DNA of 61,602 nt from JBFLYZ01 sp040756415 (GTDB taxonomy: Bacteria; Bacteroidota; Bacteroidia; JADZBD01): positions 1 to 61,602 of the forward strand of contig JBFLYZ010000017.1 of NCBI GenBank assembly GCA_040756415.1, in the 5' to 3' direction. Shown one piece after another: positions 25,845 through 33,540 of the stretch (position 1 is the first letter of the stretch; the number at the start of each line of letters is the position of its first letter). The notes under the pieces are model-generated. The model saw only the letters and a list, made by a program, of their open reading frames with translations, was not told the DNA's origin and did no database searches. Made by a program: the position numbers and the translations under genes.

Positions 25845-26317
25845 TTTTCCTTCATCCTTAAAAATGTACCGAGCGGGTCAGCGCTTTGCCATACCGCGCC
25901 CAGAACGGCTATGCCGCAAAATCCCAGCCCGCGGCAGGTTTCTATTTTGCTTTCATCCACACCGCCAAGAGCGACAATCTTTTTTCCCCTGACATGGAGG
26001 CCTGTTTCCGAAAGGTCAAAACCGCTCTTGTATCCTTTTTTGGAAATGCTGTCGAAGACAGGGGAAAGAAAGGCGTATTCATACTTTCCATCGTAGCGCT
26101 TCAGCTCATCCAGCGAATGGAATTTCGGAAAGGCGGAATGCAGGAAGATCTTGTCGCGGAACTGCAGGGGGAACTGCCGGATATAATCCTGGACCTGCTC
26201 AGAAGAAAGGTCGGGCTTGTGAACATGATAGCTCTCCAGCCCATGTTCAAGCAAGGCGAGTGCCGCAGCGCTTTCACGGGGATTGCCGGATGCGGGAGAC
26301 AGTACGATCAGTTTCAT
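25817..26317 (-). CDS. Short ThiE/TenI-like TIM-barrel protein
   Basis: 166 residues, shorter than ThiE (about 210). It keeps the C-terminal phosphate-binding face (VRGKKIVALGGVDESKIETCRGLGFCGIAVLGAVW) and a histidine-containing strand (YHVHKPDLSSEQVQDYI) at the position of the ThiE QLRxK strand. It lacks the VNDHxxLA pyrophosphate motif, so condensation activity is doubtful. In other bacteria TenI is a thiazole tautomerase acting after ThiG; that role fits this operon but is inferred. It lies 147 bp after thiC behind a cluster of hairpins and overlaps thiD by 28 bp. Confidence 0.8.
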   Translation of the reverse strand: MKLIVLSPASGNPRESAAALALLEHGLESYHVHKPDLSSEQVQDYIRQFPLQFRDKIFLHSAFPKFHSLDELKRYDGKYEYAFLSPVFDSISKKGYKSGFDLSETGLHVRGKKIVALGGVDESKIETCRGLGFCGIAVLGAVWQSADPLGTFLRMKEKCQRKDLVC

Positions 26318-26353
26318 AGATCAGCGCATTTCGCGTGAGGGATGGAGGCATAG

Positions 26354-26442
26354 GCCTGCCCGCAGGCAGGCTTGTTGGAGCTCTCCCGCCTGATGGCGGG
26401 AAGCGACTGCCGACAGCCCGGCCCGACACGGCTGAAGCCGTG
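26354..26442. repeat. Three consecutive hairpins inside the thiamin operon
   Basis: Three perfect 7-bp stems in a row between thiC and the TenI-like gene: GCCTGCC/GGCAGGC (26354-26371, loop 4), TCCCGCC/GGCGGGA (26384-26401, loop 4) and CACGGCT/AGCCGTG (26427-26442, loop 2). No T-run follows any of them on either strand. They could stabilise the thiC-thiS mRNA segment, attenuate downstream expression, or be a REP-like element. Confidence 0.65.
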
Positions 26443-26464
26443 GAGGGACACGCCCGGATAAAAG

Positions 26465-28273
26465 TTATTCTTTAACATAGATATCGCTTCCTTTTTCCAA
26501 AAACTCCTTCGATTTCTCCGCCATGCCTTTTTCCGCGTATTCCCGCACATCCTGCGTGATCTTCATCGAGCAAAAGTGAGGTCCGCACATGGAGCAGAAG
26601 TGGGCTGTTTTGGCCCCATCCTGCGGCAGGGTCTCATCGTGGAACTCGCGCGCAGTATCGGGGTCGAGCGAGAGGTTGAACTGGTCTTCCCACCTGAATT
26701 CGAAACGGGCCTTGCTCAATAAATTATCTCTCAACTGGGCGCCCGGATGGCCTTTGGCCAGGTCGGCCGCGTGGGCCGCTATCTTATAGGCGATCACCCC
26801 ATCCTTTACGTCTTTTTTATTCGGTAATCCCAGGTGCTCTTTGGGCGTAACATAGCAAAGCATGGCGGTGCCGTACCATCCTATCATGGCGGCTCCGATG
26901 GCCGAAGTGATGTGATCGTAGCCCGGGGCTATATCGGTAGTAAGCGGGCCGAGCGTATAGAAAGGCGCCTCGTGGCAATGCTTCAACTGCTTTTCCATGT
27001 TCTCCTTAATAAGATGCATGGGCACATGCCCGGGTCCCTCGATCATGGTCTGAACCTCGTGTTTCCAGGCTATGCGCGTGAGCTCGCCCAGTGTTTCCAG
27101 CTCACCGAACTGGGCCTCATCGTTGGCATCGGCAATGGAGCCGGGGCGCAGGCCATCGCCCAGCGAGAAGGCCACATCGTAGCTCTTCATGATCTCGCAG
27201 ATCTCTTCGAAATGCGTGTAAAGGAAATTCTCCTTATGATGGGCCAGGCACCATTTGGCCAATATGCTGCCCCCGCGCGAAACGATGCCGGTGACCCGCT
27301 TTGCGGTAAGCGGGATGTAACGCAGCAGCACGCCCGCGTGAATGGTGAAATAGTCAACCCCCTGCTCGGCCTGCTCGATCAGCGTATCGCGGAATATCTC
27401 CCAGGTCAGCTCTTCAGCCCTGCCACCCACTTTTTCCAGGGCCTGGTAAATGGGAACGGTGCCCACGGGCACGGGGCAGTTGCGTATGATCCACTCGCGG
27501 GTTTCGTGAATGTTCTTTCCGGTGGAAAGGTCCATAAGCGTATCGCCACCCCAGCGTATGGACCACACCATTTTCTCCACTTCTTCCTCTATGCTGGAGC
27601 TTACGGCCGAGTTGCCTATGTTGGTGTTGATCTTGACCAGGAAATTGCGGCCTATGATCATGGGCTCGCTCTCCGGGTGATTGATATTATTGGGAATAAT
27701 GGCCCTGCCCCGCGCTACTTCATCGCGCACGAACTCAGGGGTAATGTACGATTGGGTAAAGGCACCAAAGTTCTGCCCGGCATGCTGGGCGGTCATGCCA
27801 TTGTATTTCTCACGCATCAGGTCGATGAGCTGGTTCTCGCGTATGGCAATGTATTCCATTTCGGGGGTGATAATTCCCTTGCGCGCGTAGTGCATCTGCG
27901 ATACGTTATGTCCGCTCCTGGCTTTGTAGGTCTTCAGCGCTTCAGCCTCGTTGAAAGGGGAGGGTATGGCCTTGATGCGCTGCGTCAGCTCCACATCGTT
28001 CCGGCCCAGTATCCATTTCTCCCGCAGGCGGGGCAGTCCCTGCCGCACATCGATCGTTACGTTGGGGTCGGTATAGGGGCCGCTGGTATCGTACACGGGC
28101 AGCTTTTCTGCAGCGCCATTTTTGTGCTTTGACGCGATGCCGCTGGATATCTCGATCTCGCGCATGGCCACGGCAATATCGTGATGCAGGCCCTTTACAT
28201 AGATCTTTTGCGATTTAGGGAAAGGCTCGCGCGTGAGGATGGCGTTGCTGGGGAGTTTTTCGGTTGTTTTCAT
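26465..28273 (-). CDS. thiC: Phosphomethylpyrimidine synthase ThiC
   Basis: 602 residues, full length. Core signatures: YARKGIITPEMEYIAIREN, RGRAIIPNNINHPESEPMIIGRNFLVKINTNIGNS (zinc and substrate region), and SLGDGLRPGSIADANDEAQ. The unusual C-terminal radical-SAM cluster motif CxxCxxxxC is present in FCSMCGPHFC. It rearranges aminoimidazole ribotide to HMP-phosphate, the committed pyrimidine step. It begins 18 bp after thiS, under the TPP riboswitch. The gene is intact. Confidence 0.97.
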   Translation of the reverse strand: MKTTEKLPSNAILTREPFPKSQKIYVKGLHHDIAVAMREIEISSGIASKHKNGAAEKLPVYDTSGPYTDPNVTIDVRQGLPRLREKWILGRNDVELTQRIKAIPSPFNEAEALKTYKARSGHNVSQMHYARKGIITPEMEYIAIRENQLIDLMREKYNGMTAQHAGQNFGAFTQSYITPEFVRDEVARGRAIIPNNINHPESEPMIIGRNFLVKINTNIGNSAVSSSIEEEVEKMVWSIRWGGDTLMDLSTGKNIHETREWIIRNCPVPVGTVPIYQALEKVGGRAEELTWEIFRDTLIEQAEQGVDYFTIHAGVLLRYIPLTAKRVTGIVSRGGSILAKWCLAHHKENFLYTHFEEICEIMKSYDVAFSLGDGLRPGSIADANDEAQFGELETLGELTRIAWKHEVQTMIEGPGHVPMHLIKENMEKQLKHCHEAPFYTLGPLTTDIAPGYDHITSAIGAAMIGWYGTAMLCYVTPKEHLGLPNKKDVKDGVIAYKIAAHAADLAKGHPGAQLRDNLLSKARFEFRWEDQFNLSLDPDTAREFHDETLPQDGAKTAHFCSMCGPHFCSMKITQDVREYAEKGMAEKSKEFLEKGSDIYVKE

Positions 28274-28291
28274 AGGCCTGTTCTTATTAGA

Positions 28292-28495
28292 TCATCCGCC
28301 CTGTGCGGCCCGGATGATGAGTACCTGATCGTATGGTTTTAAGTGATGATCGTTCCAGTTATTCCTGGGAATAACCGAGCTGTTGACGGCCACCGCGATG
28401 CCTTTTTGCCCGGCCTGATGAAGCTGGTCAAGCAACTGACTCACCGAGCAGGGCTCGCTGACCTGTTTAAGCTGACTGTTTACCGTTATTTCCAT
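28292..28495 (-). CDS. thiS: Sulfur carrier protein ThiS
   Basis: 67 residues from the ATG at 28495 (MEITVNSQLKQ). A longer frame runs upstream through the riboswitch and is not coding. The ubiquitin-like fold is recognisable: IAVAVNSSVIPRNNWNDHHLKPYDQVLII. The C-terminus is Gly-Gly (AAQGG), the residue adenylated by ThiF and converted to thiocarboxylate. It is the first gene of the operon. Its AAAGGA Shine-Dalgarno and ATG both lie inside a hairpin (28492-28518), so its translation is the likely control point. Confidence 0.93.
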   Translation of the reverse strand: MEITVNSQLKQVSEPCSVSQLLDQLHQAGQKGIAVAVNSSVIPRNNWNDHHLKPYDQVLIIRAAQGG

Positions 28496-28518
28496 TCCTT
28501 TGAGAACTTTAGGAATGG
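28492..28518 (-). promoter_or_regulatory. Start-sequestering hairpin of the thiS leader
   Basis: On the minus strand CCATTCCT (28518-28511) and AGGAATGG (28499-28492) form a perfect 8-bp stem with an 11-nt loop. The 3' arm contains part of the AAAGGA ribosome-binding site and the thiS ATG (28495-28493). The loop side CCTAAAGTT (28513-28505) is perfectly complementary to AACTTTAGG (28613-28605) at the riboswitch 5' edge, giving a competing pairing. Confidence 0.75.
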
Positions 28519-28535
28519 CTGTGAGAGACCTTTCG

Positions 28536-28611
28536 CTTTTCCCTTCGGCAGCATGACCTGCATCAGGTTGTGAGGGTAATATCTCAGTCCGCCCAGCGGA
28601 CACCCCTAAAG
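28536..28611 (-). promoter_or_regulatory. TPP riboswitch (THI element)
   Basis: Minus-strand RNA has the conserved pieces in order: GGGGTG near the 5' end, ACTGAGATATTACCC (pyrimidine-sensor CUGAGA motif), ACCTGATGCAGGTCATGC and GCCGAAGGGAA (pyrophosphate-sensor side). CTTT at 28611-28608 and AAAG at 28539-28536 can close P1. It lies 40 nt upstream of thiS and should repress the operon when thiamin diphosphate is abundant. Confidence 0.95.
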
Positions 28612-28675
28612 TTTAGGTAAAGTTAAGTAATTTATGGAGTACAAAGCACGGGATCGCAAAAAATAAGCGGCAATA

Positions 28676-29044
28676 TTATTTCTGGCCAAGTATGTCGTAA
28701 AGTGCCAGCACGAGAAAAAAGAGGATTGCACATGCTAAGAAAAATCTCTTTAATCTTCGGTAAGCAGCCTCATTGTTTCTTCTGTCGTAATGATCTGCTA
28801 TGGTTGCAATAAATATGGCGCATCCAAAAACAATAGTGCCATAAAGCAACCAGGCTTTCAGTCCATGCAGATGCACTTCCGGGCCTAGGGCGCCTCCTCC
28901 CCACCGGCTGCGCATTTGCAGCATAATATCGTTATGGATAACCCCAAGCGTACCATAGGTCAGAAAAAACACAGAGCCCAAAAAATAACCGAGTCGCTTT
29001 TTAAACGGAACCTTATTGGCGCGATATTCTTTTTGTGAGGGCAT
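28676..29044 (-). CDS. Small membrane protein, unknown
   Basis: 122 residues with three hydrophobic segments (about 18-36, 64-84, 99-118) and a basic N-terminus (KKRL). A short Trp/Gly-rich external stretch (MRSRWGGGALGPEVHLHG) sits between the first two. No family recognised. The start is supported by a TATTTTTG -7 box only 7 nt upstream, making the mRNA nearly leaderless. Flanked by the thiamin riboswitch on one side and tRNA-associated repeats on the other, so it could be part of an accessory insertion next to the tRNA. Confidence 0.65.
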   Translation of the reverse strand: MPSQKEYRANKVPFKKRLGYFLGSVFFLTYGTLGVIHNDIMLQMRSRWGGGALGPEVHLHGLKAWLLYGTIVFGCAIFIATIADHYDRRNNEAAYRRLKRFFLACAILFFLVLALYDILGQK

Positions 29045-29051
29045 GTGATCA

Positions 29052-29059
29052 CAAAAATA
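29052..29059 (-). promoter_or_regulatory. Bacteroidota-type -7 box
   Basis: Minus-strand TATTTTTG, 7 nt upstream of the ATG at 29044. Confidence 0.5.
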
Positions 29060-29091
29060 AAAATCCTCCTTGCGGATGACTTTGTTTTTTT

Positions 29092-29109
29092 GTGGTGACG
29101 GAGGGAATT
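29092..29109. repeat. Direct copy of the tRNA-Phe 3' end
   Basis: GTGGTGACGGAGGGAATT is repeated exactly at 29262-29279, where it is the 3' part (acceptor and T arm) of tRNA-Phe. The copy lies 170 bp beyond the tRNA 3' end. This is the layout left by integrase-mediated insertion at a tRNA, or a decayed second tRNA. Confidence 0.7.
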
Positions 29110-29167
29110 ACTGCGTGATTCCCTCTGCCAGAAGTCAGAAAGCAAAAGTCCTTGCCCTTTGGGCCGG

Positions 29168-29228
29168 CTTTATTTTCCCCGCTCGTTTCGCTGGAGCTTT
29201 GCTTCGCTCACTTGCGGGAAAAATAAAG
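29168..29228. repeat. Imperfect inverted repeat downstream of tRNA-Phe
   Basis: CTTTATTTTCCCCGC (29168-29182) and GCGGGAAAAATAAAG (29214-29228) pair over 15 bp with one mismatch. The loop is about 31 nt with weaker internal complementarity. It lies between the tRNA terminator and the partial tRNA copy. Confidence 0.6.
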
Positions 29229-29247
29229 ACCCCGCATATGCGGGGTC
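29221..29247 (-). terminator. Terminator of tRNA-Phe
   Basis: GACCCCGCA/TGCGGGGTC is a perfect 9-bp stem with a 2-nt loop, followed on the minus strand by TTTATTT. It lies about 15 nt after the tRNA 3' end. Confidence 0.8.
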
Positions 29248-29262
29248 CTTTGCTTTTATTCG

Positions 29263-29335
29263 TGGTGACGGAGGGAATTGAACCCCCGACACAAGGATTT
29301 TCAGTCCTTTGCTCTACCAACTGAGCTACGTCACC
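29263..29335 (-). tRNA. tRNA-Phe (GAA)
   Basis: Minus strand. Acceptor stem GGTGACG/CGTCACC is perfect over 7 bp. The D arm is AGCTCAGTTGGTAGAGC. The anticodon loop CTGAAAA in stem GGA/TCC gives anticodon GAA. The T arm includes GGGGGTTCAATTCCCTC. The discriminator is A and CCA is not encoded. Confidence 0.96.
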
Positions 29336-29400
29336 GAATCGGGATGGCAAATGTAATAAATTTTAATTTCAGCAATATTCTTTCTTCGTAGTTTTACGCA

Positions 29401-30126
29401 ATGAACCTTTGTGTTGACATAGGCAATACCCGCATCAAGTACGCCATCTTCGATAAGGGCGCGATGGTGGAGCAGCAGGCGGTGGAGAAAGTGGGTAAAT
29501 CGGACTTCACCAGGCTGGTGAAAGATTTTCCCATTCGCAGGTCCATCGTGTCCTCGGTGGTCAATCACCTGCCTGAGTTCGTGAACTACCTGAAGGAGCG
29601 TACCAACTATTTTGAGTTCACTTCCGAAACCCCAACGCCTTTGAAGAACCTGTACCGCACCACGTATACCCTGGGCAGCGACCGACTGACCGCGGCCGTA
29701 GGGGCGTATTCGCAATTCAAAGGCGAGGATTACCTGGTCATTGATTTCGGCACCTGCATCAAATACAATTTCGTGAATAAGGAAGGCGAGTACCTGGGAG
29801 GAGGCATATCGCCTGGCATCCTCATGCGCTTTAAGGCCCTTAACGCCTTTACCGACCGCCTGCCCCTGGTGGACTTCGATACCTCTTTTGATAAACTGGT
29901 AGGGACCTCCACGCGCGAATCTGTTCTTTCGGGAGTGATAAACGGTGCCGTGGCCGAGGTGAATGAGATCATGGACCTGTACCAGGCACAATATTCAGGT
30001 ATTAAATACGTTATCACGGGAGGCGATGCCCCGTTTTTTGAGAAACGGCTAAAAAAGGGCATCTTTGCCGATCCTTTCCTGCTTTTGAAGGGATTGAATG
30101 AAATCTTGAACTTTAATGTTAAGTAA
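29401..30126 (+). CDS. coaX: Type III pantothenate kinase
   Basis: 241 residues. ASKHA-fold signatures: CVDIGNTRIKYAIF at the N-terminus, GSDRLTAAVGAY, DFGTCIKYNFV (usually DAGTAIT, slightly divergent), GGGISPGI and a C-terminal ITGGDA. It phosphorylates pantothenate in the first step of CoA synthesis; type III enzymes need a monovalent cation and are not inhibited by CoA. It overlaps the outer membrane protein gene by 11 bp. Confidence 0.95.
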   Translation: MNLCVDIGNTRIKYAIFDKGAMVEQQAVEKVGKSDFTRLVKDFPIRRSIVSSVVNHLPEFVNYLKERTNYFEFTSETPTPLKNLYRTTYTLGSDRLTAAVGAYSQFKGEDYLVIDFGTCIKYNFVNKEGEYLGGGISPGILMRFKALNAFTDRLPLVDFDTSFDKLVGTSTRESVLSGVINGAVAEVNEIMDLYQAQYSGIKYVITGGDAPFFEKRLKKGIFADPFLLLKGLNEILNFNVK

Positions 30127-31435
30127 AACATCTCTCCTTTCCTTCAAGTCTGCCATCCCGGCTTTAGCGCTGGTGCTGCTGTGCTTTTCTTTGCATGCCC
30201 AGACCTCTACCAGTTCGCCCTATTCACGCTTCGGGCTTGGCGACCTGCAGTTCAGCGGTTTTTCCAGCTCGTATGGCATGGGAGGGGTAAGCTACGGCTA
30301 CCAGAACGATTCGCTGGCCCCCTTTTATATCAATAATGCCAATCCGGCATCGCATCATTCGGTGCGGCTCACCACCTTCGAACTAGGTCTGATGAATAAC
30401 CTTGTGCAGATGGAGACCGCCAATGAGAAGTTCGTTGCCAACCGCACGGCCCTGTCCTATTTCTCCATCGGCTTTCCGGTTAAGAAATGGTGGGGGATGA
30501 CCGTGGGCATTAACCCGTACAGCAATGTTGGATACAAGGCGGGCTATTCGGAGGAGCGCGACAGCATAGGCACGGTGAATTATGTGTATGAAGGTAACGG
30601 GGGCGTGAACGAGCTGTACTGGGGTAACGGCTTCAGCTATAAAAACTTTGCCATCGGCCTCAATGCCGCATACCTGTTCGGCAGGAGCAATTACATCAGC
30701 CGCGATTCATTTCCCAGTGCCGGTAATTTTTTCAGCACCAAGGTGACCCGGTCAACAGACTACAGCGATTTTTACTTCAAGCTGGGCCTGCAGTACAAGA
30801 CCAGGCTTTTTAAGAACAAGTGGAGCCTGAGCCTGGGCCTGAGCTACAGCATGGAATCCGATCTTCATGCCAGGTACACCCTGCTTGCCGAAACCTATAA
30901 ATACACCTTTGTCGAGTTCATACGCGACACAGCCCTGTACGCGCCCGATTCAAGCATACATGTGACCTTACCCATGATGCTGGGTGCGGGCTTTGTGCTG
31001 CGCAACGATAAATGGATGCTGGGCGCTGACTTTTCTATGCAGGACTGGAGCAGGTTCAGCGCGTTCGGGCAGGCCGGGTACCTCACCAACAGCAATCGTG
31101 TTTCTATAGGTATGCAATACACGCCCGACCGGCTGGCCGACAAAGGATCCTATTTCAAACGCATGAACTACCGCCTGGGGGGGCGCTACGCCAATACCCA
31201 CCTTTTGCTGGCCAGCGACCAGCAGATCACCGACATGGCGGTCAGCTTTGGCTTCGGAATGCCCCTGCGCAAGCTCAAGGTGGGAGAAACGTATAACCAG
31301 TCCATGCTGAACATCTCGTTTGAGCTGGGCCAGCGCGGCACGATAGAGAATGACCTGATACGCGAGCGTTATTTCCGCGTGGTGCTGAGCCTTACCCTGA
31401 ACGAGCGCTGGTTCATACAGCGCAAATACGATTAA
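30116..31435 (+). CDS. Outer membrane beta-barrel protein (coaX-linked family)
   Basis: 439 residues with a signal peptide (ALALVLLCFSLHAQ, cut near residue 29). The mature protein begins TSTSSPYSRFGLGDLQ, a motif typical of a conserved Bacteroidota outer membrane protein found next to coaX. Alternating hydrophobic and aromatic strands run to a terminal strand ending in NERWFIQRKYD. No lipid or substrate specificity can be assigned. It precedes lptC by 4 bp, so a link with envelope assembly is plausible. Confidence 0.85.
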   Translation: MLSKTSLLSFKSAIPALALVLLCFSLHAQTSTSSPYSRFGLGDLQFSGFSSSYGMGGVSYGYQNDSLAPFYINNANPASHHSVRLTTFELGLMNNLVQMETANEKFVANRTALSYFSIGFPVKKWWGMTVGINPYSNVGYKAGYSEERDSIGTVNYVYEGNGGVNELYWGNGFSYKNFAIGLNAAYLFGRSNYISRDSFPSAGNFFSTKVTRSTDYSDFYFKLGLQYKTRLFKNKWSLSLGLSYSMESDLHARYTLLAETYKYTFVEFIRDTALYAPDSSIHVTLPMMLGAGFVLRNDKWMLGADFSMQDWSRFSAFGQAGYLTNSNRVSIGMQYTPDRLADKGSYFKRMNYRLGGRYANTHLLLASDQQITDMAVSFGFGMPLRKLKVGETYNQSMLNISFELGQRGTIENDLIRERYFRVVLSLTLNERWFIQRKYD

Positions 31436-31439
31436 GCCG

Positions 31440-32018
31440 ATGGTGCTTAAGGCAGCCAGGATATTGTTTCCCTATTCCCTTGTTTCCTTATTCCTTATTG
31501 CCCTTCTTTCCTGCGAGAACGACATCGAAAAGGTGCGTCTTTTTATCTCACCGGAAAAAACACCGGTAGAAACGGCAAAGGATGTGGAGCTGGTGTACAG
31601 CGATTCGGCCCGGCTGAAAATGAAAATGACCGCCCCCGAGATGAACCGCTACGAGAGCCCCAAGGAATACATTGAGATGCCCAGGGGCGTGGTGCTTCTT
31701 TTTTATGACGACAGCGGGCAGGTCAACTCGCAGCTTACGGCCAATTATGCCATACGCCACCAGGATAACGGCAAAATGGAGGCCAAGAACAACGTGATCG
31801 TGGTCAATAACAAGGGCGAGCGGCTGGACACCGAGCACCTGATATGGGATGAAGAGAAGCAGAAGCTGTATACAAAATCGAAAGTAACCATAACCACCGC
31901 GGATGAGGTGCTGAAGGGCGATGGCCTGGAATCGAACCGCGATTTTACCGAATACCGCATACTCAAACCCAGCGGAAGCATGATGGTAGAAGATTCAACA
32001 CTCCATAATAATGATTAA
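31440..32018 (+). CDS. lptC: LPS export protein LptC
   Basis: 192 residues. The N-terminus has a hydrophobic segment (YSLVSLFLIALLSC) with a lipobox-like LLSC, so it may be lipid-anchored rather than a bitopic inner-membrane protein. The mature part repeats the LptC/OstA-type beta-jellyroll pattern (GQVNSQLTANYAIRHQDNG, NNVIVVNNKGERLDTEHLIWDEEKQKLYT, VLKGDGLESNRDFTEYRI). It should form the periplasmic bridge from LptB2FG to LptA for lipopolysaccharide. None of its partners are in the window. Confidence 0.88.
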   Translation: MVLKAARILFPYSLVSLFLIALLSCENDIEKVRLFISPEKTPVETAKDVELVYSDSARLKMKMTAPEMNRYESPKEYIEMPRGVVLLFYDDSGQVNSQLTANYAIRHQDNGKMEAKNNVIVVNNKGERLDTEHLIWDEEKQKLYTKSKVTITTADEVLKGDGLESNRDFTEYRILKPSGSMMVEDSTLHNND

Positions 32019-32235
32019 GCTGATCAAATTCCTGATCTGGTTCTGGATAGTACTGGGAGGCATCATGCTGGCCCTGGGGGCCTATTTCCTGCTGAGCGGG
32101 TACGAAAAGGACGGGCTTACTTTCCTGGCCTTTGCCGGCATCAGCGTGGTGATGGTGTGGCTGAACAAAAAGCGCATGAAGCTCTATGGCGAGCGGCAGG
32201 AGCCTCCCCAGAAGGATAAGAAGAAGCAGCCGTAA
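32011..32235 (+). CDS. Small two-segment membrane protein
   Basis: 74 residues overlapping the end of lptC by 8 bp. Two hydrophobic stretches (about 6-28 and 37-49) followed by a Lys/Gln-rich basic tail (KKRMKLYG to KDKKKQP). The tail is probably cytoplasmic. No family recognised; the overlap with lptC suggests translational coupling and perhaps an envelope role. Confidence 0.7.
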   Translation: MIKLIKFLIWFWIVLGGIMLALGAYFLLSGYEKDGLTFLAFAGISVVMVWLNKKRMKLYGERQEPPQKDKKKQP

Positions 32236-32266
32236 GGCCTTGGCCCTGCATCTCAGGCCCATTGAT

Positions 32267-32274
32267 TATCTTTG
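32267..32274 (+). promoter_or_regulatory. Bacteroidota-type -7 box
   Basis: TATCTTTG, 6 nt upstream of the ATG at 32281. It supports that ATG over an in-frame TTG at 32272, which would lie inside the box. Confidence 0.55.
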
Positions 32275-32280
32275 CCGGGT

Positions 32281-33537
32281 ATGAGCACCCAGCTCCTGGT
32301 CATTGTTCTTTCGGTCATATCCACTGCCTTCTTCTGCGGGCTGGAGATCGCATTCCTGACCAGCAACAAGCTGCGCATCGAGCTGGAGAACAAGCAGGGG
32401 AACCTCAATGCCAAGATACTTTCCTATTTCATCAAGCACCAGTCGTATTACATAGGCGCTACCCTGGTGGGCATTGCCGGGTCCATCGTGGTGTTCAGCC
32501 TGTACATGTCCGACCTGATGCAGCCCCACCTGGAGCGCATTACCCATAACAAGGTGCTGATCCTGCTCATGGATACCTTTATTTCTACGCTCATCATACT
32601 GGTCATTGCCGAATACCTGCCCAAGAACATTTTCAGGTCGTACCCCAATGCGCTGCTGAGCTTCTTTGCCATACCTCTTCTGGTCGTTTATTTCATCCTG
32701 TTCCCCATCGTCTTTGTTTCCATTAAGCTCTCCGATTTTTTCCTGCGCTTTGTCTTCCGCGTGCGGCAGACCCAGGAACCGGTGGTCTTCGGCCGGGTGG
32801 ACCTGGATAACCTGGTGCGTGAAAGCACCTCGCGCATGTCGGAAGAGGAAGAGCTGCAGCACGAGGTGCAGATATTCCAGAACGCCCTGGACTTCTCGGA
32901 AGTGAAGGTGCGGGAGTGCATGGTGCCGCGAACGGAGATCGTGGCGGTAAGCGTAAACAGCTCTATTGAGCAGTTGCGGCAGAAATTCATCGATACCCGG
33001 CTATCGAAGATACTGGTCTATGAGAACTCCATAGATAACATGATCGGCTATACGCATTCTTACGAGCTGTTCAAGAAGCCGGATAGCATACGCAGCATAT
33101 TGCGTCCCTCGCTGATCGTTCCTGAAACGATGCCGGCCAGCGGGGCCCTGACCCTGTTCATCCAGCAGCATAAAAGCGTGGCGGTGGTGGTGGATGAGTT
33201 CGGGGGAACGGCCGGTATGCTGACCATGGAAGATGTGATGGAGGAGATATTCGGTGAGATCGAAGACGAACACGATAAGGAAGACCTGGTCGAAAAACAG
33301 ATCACCGATAATGAGTACGTATTTTCGGGCAGGCTCGAGATCGACTACCTGAACGAAACGTACGGCCTTGACCTGCCCCTGGTAGAAGGTTTCGAAACCC
33401 TGGCAGGCTTCATACTCAATAACTACAAAAGCCTTCCGCGCAGGGGAGAGACCATACGCATTGGCAAATACGTATTCAAGATACTGGCCGTTTCAGATAC
33501 CCGGATAGAGCAGGTGAGCATCAGGGTGGAAGAATGA
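32281..33537 (+). CDS. CNNM/CorC-type membrane transporter with CBS domains
   Basis: 418 residues. The N-terminal DUF21/CNNM domain (about 1-155) has four hydrophobic segments, including LLVIVLSVISTAFFCGLEIAFL. A CBS pair (about 215-335) follows MVPRTEIVAVSVNSS. The region VDEFGGTAGMLTMEDVMEEIFGEIEDEHD is diagnostic of the HlyC/CorC family. The C-terminal transporter-associated domain contains SGRLEIDYLNETYGLDLP and GYKSLPRRGE-like sequence. Members move or sense Mg2+/Co2+; GldE of gliding bacteria is in this family, but that specific assignment is not supported here. Inner membrane. Confidence 0.9.
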   Translation: MSTQLLVIVLSVISTAFFCGLEIAFLTSNKLRIELENKQGNLNAKILSYFIKHQSYYIGATLVGIAGSIVVFSLYMSDLMQPHLERITHNKVLILLMDTFISTLIILVIAEYLPKNIFRSYPNALLSFFAIPLLVVYFILFPIVFVSIKLSDFFLRFVFRVRQTQEPVVFGRVDLDNLVRESTSRMSEEEELQHEVQIFQNALDFSEVKVRECMVPRTEIVAVSVNSSIEQLRQKFIDTRLSKILVYENSIDNMIGYTHSYELFKKPDSIRSILRPSLIVPETMPASGALTLFIQQHKSVAVVVDEFGGTAGMLTMEDVMEEIFGEIEDEHDKEDLVEKQITDNEYVFSGRLEIDYLNETYGLDLPLVEGFETLAGFILNNYKSLPRRGETIRIGKYVFKILAVSDTRIEQVSIRVEE

Positions 33538-33540
33538 GGG

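Noticed and set aside
26834..28132. 432-codon plus-strand frame opposite thiC
   Set aside because: Antisense shadow of thiC with the same low-complexity composition as other shadows.
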